The notes beneath the pieces were generated by a model. The model worked only from the letters and a program-made list of their open reading frames with translations, was not told the origin of the DNA and did no database searches. Shown here in pieces: positions 59,575 through 64,000 of a stretch of DNA of 64,000 bases (position 1 is its first letter; each line of letters begins with the position of its first letter). Where the stretch lies: positions 2,046,001 through 2,110,000 of the forward strand of contig OZ220746.1 of the NCBI GenBank assembly GCA_965117025.1. The letters run 5' to 3'. The stretch comes from VXPQ01 sp965117025. Its GTDB lineage: Bacteria > Bacteroidota > Rhodothermia > Rhodothermales > VXPQ01. Position numbers and translations under genes: made by a program.

Positions 59575-60678
59575 CAGCGCCTCGACAAATCCGTAATAGG
59601 CGGGTTTGGGGCGGAATTCCGCATCAAACAGGAGCGGCCACTCCGGCCGGTCATAAAAGTTGATGAGCCAGGTGTCCGGATCGCGCAGTCCCCATAAGGT
59701 AATGGCGAAACGCTGTTCCTCGGGAATCCGGTTGAAGGCGGCTACGACCTCCTTGACGCGTTCTTTCTGAATGTTTCCCCGCGCCGTATTCCAGGACCGC
59801 AGGCTACCGTCGGTGTTGATGCGCACGTCCAGTTCGGAGAGGTGCAGTTTCAGGCCGCGTTTCACCACTTCGTTTATGGTCTCGGTGATTACCTCGAGGG
59901 ACGGGCCGTCCCAGGCCATGTGCATTTGCAATCCCACGCCGTCTATGGGAATGCCCCGCTCCTGAAAATCATCGAGCATTCTCATCACGGCGCGGCGCTT
60001 GGGCAGGCTCCAGGTGAGTCCGTAATCGTTGTAGAAAAGCAGCAGGTCCGGATCGGCTTCCCGGGCATACTGAAACAGCCGGGCGATGTAATCGTCGCCC
60101 ATCCTTCGCCGGAACACGCTGTTGCGTAATTCCCCCCGTTCGTCATCGAATGCTTCGTTGATTACGTCCCAGCTTACGACGCGTCCCTTGTAGCGCGCTA
60201 TGACGGTCGTCATATATTCTTTTACGGCCTCCTCGAACGCCTCGTCGTCCCCTCCGAAGTTTTCCATCCAGGACGGCGTCGTCTGGTGCCACACGAGCGT
60301 ATGCCCGTGGACCTGCATGCCGTTTTCCTCCGCGAAATCCACCAGTGCATCGGCCCCGGTCCAGTTGTACGATCCCGGGCCGGCGGATATCGGGTTCATC
60401 TTCATTTCCCACTCGGCCGTGATACTATTGAACACTTTTTTGATCACGGTGGTGCGCTCCGGGCTGGACAAATGCACTGCCTGGATCGCCACGCCGACAG
60501 GATGTACGGCGAGGGTTTTAAGCGCCGGGTAATTGCGGTTCGGGTCCGGCGTGACCTCGTCCATGCCGGAATCGGCGTCGCATCCGGCCGCCGAGAGGGC
60601 AAGCAGGCCCAGGAGGATACCGGAGAGGGAAAGAAAGGAGCGCATTGCCTCGGAGAGAGAGGAGATGTGAACGGACAT
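59560..60678 (-). CDS. Glycoside hydrolase family 10 endo-beta-1,4-xylanase, lipoprotein
   Basis: 372 residues from the Met at 60678, which follows AAAGG by 7 bases. Mets at 60696 and 60645 are also possible. The signal peptide SFLSLSGILLGLLALSAAGC ends in a lipobox, so it is probably anchored in the outer membrane rather than sent through T9SS. GH10 motifs are complete: ITAEWEMKMNPI, VHGHTLVWHQTTPSWM, SWDVINEAFDD with the acid/base E175, and LHLSELDVRI with the nucleophile E282, then ITLWGLRDPDTWL. It hydrolyses xylan backbones. It is convergent with the CBM9-like gene and shares a palindromic region with it. Confidence 0.94.
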   Translation of the reverse strand: MSVHISSLSEAMRSFLSLSGILLGLLALSAAGCDADSGMDEVTPDPNRNYPALKTLAVHPVGVAIQAVHLSSPERTTVIKKVFNSITAEWEMKMNPISAGPGSYNWTGADALVDFAEENGMQVHGHTLVWHQTTPSWMENFGGDDEAFEEAVKEYMTTVIARYKGRVVSWDVINEAFDDERGELRNSVFRRRMGDDYIARLFQYAREADPDLLLFYNDYGLTWSLPKRRAVMRMLDDFQERGIPIDGVGLQMHMAWDGPSLEVITETINEVVKRGLKLHLSELDVRINTDGSLRSWNTARGNIQKERVKEVVAAFNRIPEEQRFAITLWGLRDPDTWLINFYDRPEWPLLFDAEFRPKPAYYGFVEALQEAQ

Positions 60679-60862
60679 GAGCGAGCCTTTCTTCATATCG
60701 TTTGGTGGTTGTTTACGTTCCGATTAAGGGGCTGAAGATAGCGCATCCCTCGCCGCCTCCTGAAGGGCGCATCACATCCGCGATGCTCCGAATCCGCAGT
60801 ATTTTCCGCTGATTTCAACGATGGAATCATGGCGTCCTGTGCTTGCGAACGTGAAGTGCTGA

Positions 60863-60894
60863 GCGAAGTGGTTTTGATCAGAGTATCCTATATT
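60863..60894 (-). repeat. Dispersed short repeat, copy 6 (31/32 identical to the copy at 11.1 kb)
   Basis: Starts gcgaagtggttttgatcag and continues agtatcctatatt, one base different from 11100-11131. It lies in the 249-bp gap upstream of the VOC gene and downstream of no stop codon, so it is not simply part of a gene end. Confidence 0.75.
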
Positions 60895-60927
60895 CTCAAG
60901 GGATAGCAATCATAATGGCCGTGATCC

Positions 60928-61356
60928 ATGCCGCAGGAAACACTTCGATCCACCGTCATTCCCGGTCTGCGCTACCGGGATGCGCACGCTGCTATCGAGT
61001 GGCTGTGCAGCGTACTCGGTTTTGAGCGTCGCCTTGTGGCGCCGCATGGCGAGGACAAAATTGCCCATGCCCAGCTCACGCTTGGCGGCGGCATGGTCAT
61101 GCTCGGTTCCATGCGGGACGACGAGCACGGGCATCATGTGGTGGCCTCCGAACCCGAAGGGAAGCTCACCCAGGCGGCCTACATTGTGGTCAGAGACAGC
61201 GACATCGAGGCGCTCTACGAGCATGTGAAGGCGAAGGGCGCGCGTATTGTCATGGAACTGGAAGAGCAGCCCTATGGCGGGAGCCTATTCGCCGTCCGCG
61301 ATCCCGAAGGGCAACTCTGGAGCATCGGGTCGTACGATCCGTGGGTGGAGGAGTAG
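60928..61356 (+). CDS. VOC (glyoxalase/bleomycin resistance) family protein
   Basis: A 142-residue protein of one paired beta-alpha-beta-beta-beta module: TVIPGLRYRDAHAAIEWLCSVLGFERRLV at the start and SLFAVRDPEGQLWSIGSYDPW at the end, matching the VOC superfamily, subgroup with PhnB-like proteins. Metal or substrate residues are unclear. Possible roles range from lactoylglutathione lyase-like to a binding or resistance protein. Start at 60928 (MPQETLRST). It is cytoplasmic. It is followed after 47 bp by the membrane-anchored protein gene. Confidence 0.85.
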   Translation: MPQETLRSTVIPGLRYRDAHAAIEWLCSVLGFERRLVAPHGEDKIAHAQLTLGGGMVMLGSMRDDEHGHHVVASEPEGKLTQAAYIVVRDSDIEALYEHVKAKGARIVMELEEQPYGGSLFAVRDPEGQLWSIGSYDPWVEE

Positions 61357-61403
61357 GGCGGCTGCCTGACCTTTTTGCATATTTCCCTGTGCGGAGGCGA
61401 TAC

Positions 61404-62078
61404 ATGTTTATCACGAGGTTTCTCAAGTCAAAGTTTATCACGAATAAGAACCTGGGCTGGTTCGCCATGGAACTGGTGATTGTTTTCCTGGGTGTCTACC
61501 TCGCTTTTCTGTTTAACAACTACCGGGAAGGGTTGCATGAGCGGTCCGTGCAACTCCAGTACTACGACGGCCTGATTCTTGAATTTGAAGTGCTTTACGC
61601 CCATCTCGAACAAGAAAACGGGAAGCTCCGGAAGCACCTCGCCGTAGTGGCCGAGATCGAGGAGGGCGGCCAGCCTGAGTTGTTGCCGAGCGATCTGTAC
61701 TACCTGTACCGGGGTAGTGTGCTGGAGGCCGCCTTCAGTGGTACGAATTTCGAATCGCTGAATGATTATATCATCACTAATATCATTGGGGGTGCCCCAT
61801 TGCTGGAAACCCTTGAAGATGCCGTCGGCCAACTGAATCAACTTACGGCGACGGTGTTGCTGCCGGCGCAGGTAGCCGACGCCGATTTCTACGATGAGCA
61901 GGGATTAAAGGCGGCGTTTTCCTGGTATCCGCGTCTGATTGACGAGATTCACACCACCAACCGCAACCTTGCGCGGGCTGTGGGGGAGCGGGCTATTCCC
62001 GGCCTGGAAGCGAGAAGGGACGAATTGGCCGCGCAGTTCCGTTGGCCGTTTTTGAGGGACTCGAGTGCATCATTCTGA
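61404..62078 (+). CDS. Single-pass membrane protein of unknown function (DUF6090-like layout)
   Basis: A 224-residue protein. The Met at 61404 is preceded by GGAGG 6 bases upstream, so the upstream in-frame Met at 61341 is rejected. One membrane helix (MELVIVFLGVYLAFLFNNY, residues 22-40) follows a short basic cytoplasmic N-terminus (KSKFITNKN). The C-terminal part is helical and mainly outside the membrane. The helix-plus-Asn-Asn-Tyr pattern resembles the DUF6090-type proteins of Bacteroidota, of unknown function. It is 18 bp upstream of the PPK2 gene and probably co-transcribed with it. Confidence in a real gene is good; no function is assigned. Confidence 0.7.
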   Translation: MFITRFLKSKFITNKNLGWFAMELVIVFLGVYLAFLFNNYREGLHERSVQLQYYDGLILEFEVLYAHLEQENGKLRKHLAVVAEIEEGGQPELLPSDLYYLYRGSVLEAAFSGTNFESLNDYIITNIIGGAPLLETLEDAVGQLNQLTATVLLPAQVADADFYDEQGLKAAFSWYPRLIDEIHTTNRNLARAVGERAIPGLEARRDELAAQFRWPFLRDSSASF

Positions 62079-62096
62079 GAGAAGCAAGGTGTTTCC

Positions 62097-62990
62097 ATGA
62101 CCGTCTCCACCCCGGAACGCAATGAACTGAAGGTTCTGCTGCCGACCGCCAATATACCTGTCGAGATTCGTGATAAGGTCGAAAAGGCGGACAGGCGAGA
62201 GATCATCAGCGCGTCCTACCCGTACAGGACCAAGCTCGGCCGCGCTGAGTACGAGCGCCGGAAGGCGGAACTGCAGGTCGAGTTGCTGAAGATGCAGCGA
62301 TGGGTCAAGGAGACGGGCCAGCGGGTCGTGCTGCTTTTCGAGGGGCGCGACGCGGCCGGCAAAGGCGGGACGATCAAACGGTTCATGGAGCATCTTAACC
62401 CGCGGAGCGCCCTGGTGGTGGCGCTGCCGGTTCCTTCCGAAAGGGAGCGCGGGCAGTGGTATTTCCAGCGCTATGTGGAGTGTCTGCCGACCAGCGGGGA
62501 GATCGTTTTCTTTGACCGTTCCTGGTACAACCGGGCAGTGGTCGAGCCGGTAATGGGTTTTTGCACACCGGCCGAGCACCTCCGTTTCCTGAGGGATGTC
62601 GCGACGTTCGAAGAGTTGCTGGTCAATGACGGATTCCACCTGTTCAAGTTCTGGTTCTCGGTAAGTCGCGAGGAGCAACTCAGGCGGTTCGTGTCGCGCG
62701 CCCGGAACCCACTCAAGCAGTGGAAGATCAGTGACGTGGATCTCCGGTCGCTCTCGTTGTGGGACGAGTACACGGAGGCGAAGAAAACGATGTTCGCGGC
62801 CACTGACACCAAAACGTCGCCCTGGGTGGTGATCAAGTCGGACGACAAGAAGCGGGCGCGTCTCAACTGCATGCGCTACGTGCTGGAGCATCTTCCCTAC
62901 AGAGAAGATGCCTCGCGGCCTGTGAGGAAACCGGACAAGAAGCTGATCGGCCCGGCGAAGAAGCTGTACGCACCGGGAGAGGTGTGGTAG
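62097..62990 (+). CDS. ppk2: Polyphosphate kinase 2 (class I)
   Basis: A 297-residue enzyme that uses polyphosphate to phosphorylate nucleoside diphosphates (or makes polyphosphate in the reverse direction). The Walker A motif is GRDAAGKGGTIKRF (residues 83-96), Walker B is IVFFDRSWYNR with D140, and the lid segment FVSRARNPLKQWKISDVDLRSLSLWDEYTEAKKTMFAATDT is typical of PPK2. The one-domain length indicates class I or III rather than the two-domain class II. It is cytoplasmic. Neighbours give no specific link. Start at 62097. Confidence 0.93.
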   Translation: MTVSTPERNELKVLLPTANIPVEIRDKVEKADRREIISASYPYRTKLGRAEYERRKAELQVELLKMQRWVKETGQRVVLLFEGRDAAGKGGTIKRFMEHLNPRSALVVALPVPSERERGQWYFQRYVECLPTSGEIVFFDRSWYNRAVVEPVMGFCTPAEHLRFLRDVATFEELLVNDGFHLFKFWFSVSREEQLRRFVSRARNPLKQWKISDVDLRSLSLWDEYTEAKKTMFAATDTKTSPWVVIKSDDKKRARLNCMRYVLEHLPYREDASRPVRKPDKKLIGPAKKLYAPGEVW

Positions 62991-63090
62991 ATAGGGAACC
63001 GATGGGCGGATTTCACGCACGCTCTTCTCGCCAGAATCGGAAACCGCTATCCTGTGCATTTTCCCGAAAAACATGGCGAAAACTGGCCAC

Positions 63091-64000
63091 ATGTCTCACC
63101 CGCCTGGATACAATTCCGGCCTGACCCATGCCGATCCGGTCGCAATGACGCAGCACCTGGTCCGCATCCCCTCCGTGAACCCGCTGCTGGAGGACGGCGG
63201 CGACGGCGAGGGCGCTGTTGCGGCACTGGTGGCGGAGTGGCTCGACGACTGGGGTTACCGGCCAACTGTCGTCGAAGTTGCGCCCGGCCGCCACAACGTG
63301 GTGGCGCGGCGGGGCGCAGGTGCGGGGCCGTCACTCCTTCTCAACGGTCACATGGACACCGTAGGCGTGGCGGGAATGGCCGAGCCCTTTTCGGGCGCGA
63401 TCCGGGAAGGCCGAATGTACGGGCGCGGCTCGGCCGATATGAAGTCGGGTGTGGCGTGCGCGCTCGCGGTCGCCGCGGAGCTTGCAGAAGCGGATATCCC
63501 AGGCGAATTGATCATCGCACTGACGGCCGACGAGGAGCACGCCTCGGCAGGAATGGCGGCGCTTGTCGCGGACGGCGTGGAGGCCGATGCAGCGGTGGTC
63601 TGCGAACCCACCAGCCTGACGGTCATGCCGGCCCACAAGGGGTTTTTCTGGATCGATGTGCACGTGAAGGGCCGTGCGGCCCACGGTTCCAGACCCGAAC
63701 TCGGCGTCGACGCCATCGCGCACATGGGTCACCTCCTGGTTGCCTTCGAGGAGGAAGCACACCGGCTTGCCCGCGAGACGGACCACGCGCTGTTGGGCAC
63801 TGCATCCCTGCACGCGGGCACGATCAAGGGTGGGAGCGCGCCGTCGGTCTACCCGGATCGCTGCCACTTGGTCGTCGAGCGCCGCACACTGCCGGGGGAA
63901 ACCGCCGACTCCGTCATGGCCGAGGTGGAGGAGGTGCTGGCGAGGGCGGGTGAGCGCTGTCCCGGGCTGGAGGGTCGGGTCGACCGGGGGCTTTTTCGCG
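63091..64000 (+). CDS. M20 family peptidase/deacetylase (ArgE/DapE/CPG2-like), 3'-truncated by window edge
   Basis: About 303 residues are visible from the Met at 63091 (63073 is also possible); the gene runs off the right edge with no stop codon. Motifs run in order: LLLNGHMDTVGVAGM (zinc His), YGRGSADMKSGVACALAVAA (bridging Asp), TADEEHASAGMAAL (catalytic Glu-Glu) and VCEPTSLTVMPAHKG, then the dimerisation domain with KGRAAHGSRPELGVDAIAHM. It probably removes an acyl or aminoacyl group from a small molecule in the cytoplasm. Composition is more GC-rich than neighbours. It is not the same enzyme as the PepV-like gene at 27055. Confidence 0.9.
   Translation, partial: MSHPPGYNSGLTHADPVAMTQHLVRIPSVNPLLEDGGDGEGAVAALVAEWLDDWGYRPTVVEVAPGRHNVVARRGAGAGPSLLLNGHMDTVGVAGMAEPFSGAIREGRMYGRGSADMKSGVACALAVAAELAEADIPGELIIALTADEEHASAGMAALVADGVEADAAVVCEPTSLTVMPAHKGFFWIDVHVKGRAAHGSRPELGVDAIAHMGHLLVAFEEEAHRLARETDHALLGTASLHAGTIKGGSAPSVYPDRCHLVVERRTLPGETADSVMAEVEEVLARAGERCPGLEGRVDRGLFR

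Noticed and set aside
1..64000. Insertion sequence, prophage or integrative element
   Set aside because: No transposase, recombinase, capsid or portal protein is found. The short repeats resemble element ends only weakly, so no mobile element is called.

Overview
The window looks like a chromosomal segment of a GC-rich, aerobic, heterotrophic member of the Bacteroidota/Rhodothermota group (Rhodothermales-like). This is inferred from gene content, not from a database match. Pointers are outer-membrane proteins with C-terminal Por-type (T9SS) sorting domains, a PorV/PorQ-family barrel, a TonB receptor with an N-terminal carboxypeptidase-regulatory-like domain, many lipoproteins and S41/M1/M20 peptidases, a long-form IspH, and a tRNA-guanine transglycosylase of the type without zinc ligands. 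Many genes lack a clear Shine-Dalgarno sequence. No transposase, integrase, phage gene or CRISPR array is visible. Coding density is high, and almost every long antisense frame is a GC-driven shadow.

Layout: 0-3.6 kb, a truncated S41 peptidase and an M1 peptidase lipoprotein (+). 3.7-14 kb, a long minus-strand series: OPT transporter, UPF0173 hydrolase, YfcE-like phosphoesterase, GAF-GAF-SpoIIE phosphatase, transaldolase, beta-CASP hydrolase, FAD/Fe-S dehydrogenase. 14-20 kb, central sugar metabolism (6-phosphogluconate dehydrogenase, gluconokinase, phosphofructokinase), an NDUFA9-like epimerase and an unrecognised exported protein. 20-28.5 kb, housekeeping genes: clpX, AI-2E-family permease, tgt, ispH, a methyltransferase, two NTF2-like lipoproteins, an M20 dipeptidase. 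28.5-41.1 kb, a sugar-acid and polysaccharide region: dgoD, tRNA-Leu, a cupin, a ThuA/PQQ-type dehydrogenase/cytochrome c fusion, an exported RraA-family protein, a Tat-exported enolase-superfamily dehydratase, a BASS transporter, a sulfatase and a sialate O-acetylesterase. 41.3-54.6 kb, an envelope block: TonB receptor, a 1135-residue exported protein, a PorV-like barrel, a parvulin-type lipoprotein, a TPR lipoprotein and a CBM9/DUF5916 barrel. 54.9-60.7 kb, a hemicellulose locus: GH5, a secreted CBM9-like protein and GH10. 60.9-64 kb, a VOC protein, a membrane-anchored protein, PPK2 and a truncated M20 peptidase.

The most interesting reading concerns 30.8-38.1 kb. Two divergent units face each other. 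One encodes an exported sugar-dehydrogenase/cytochrome c fusion. The other is a tight three-gene operon ending in a strong terminator, encoding an exported RraA-type aldolase, a Tat-exported acid-sugar dehydratase and a BASS-family sodium symporter. Together they could oxidise a sugar, dehydrate the aldonic acid, cleave the keto-deoxy acid outside the cytoplasm and import the resulting keto acid. That would be a periplasmic version of a non-phosphorylative Entner-Doudoroff route. It is inference from domains and targeting signals, and the neighbouring dgoD would be the conventional cytoplasmic counterpart.

Non-coding observations include a short dispersed repeat with at least six copies (two copies 49.8 kb apart match at 31 of 32 bases), a 117-bp imperfect inverted repeat beside tRNA-Leu, small tandem duplications at the 3' ends of dgoD and tgt, and an operator-like 27-bp dyad with tandem repeats in the divergent GH5/CBM9 intergenic region.
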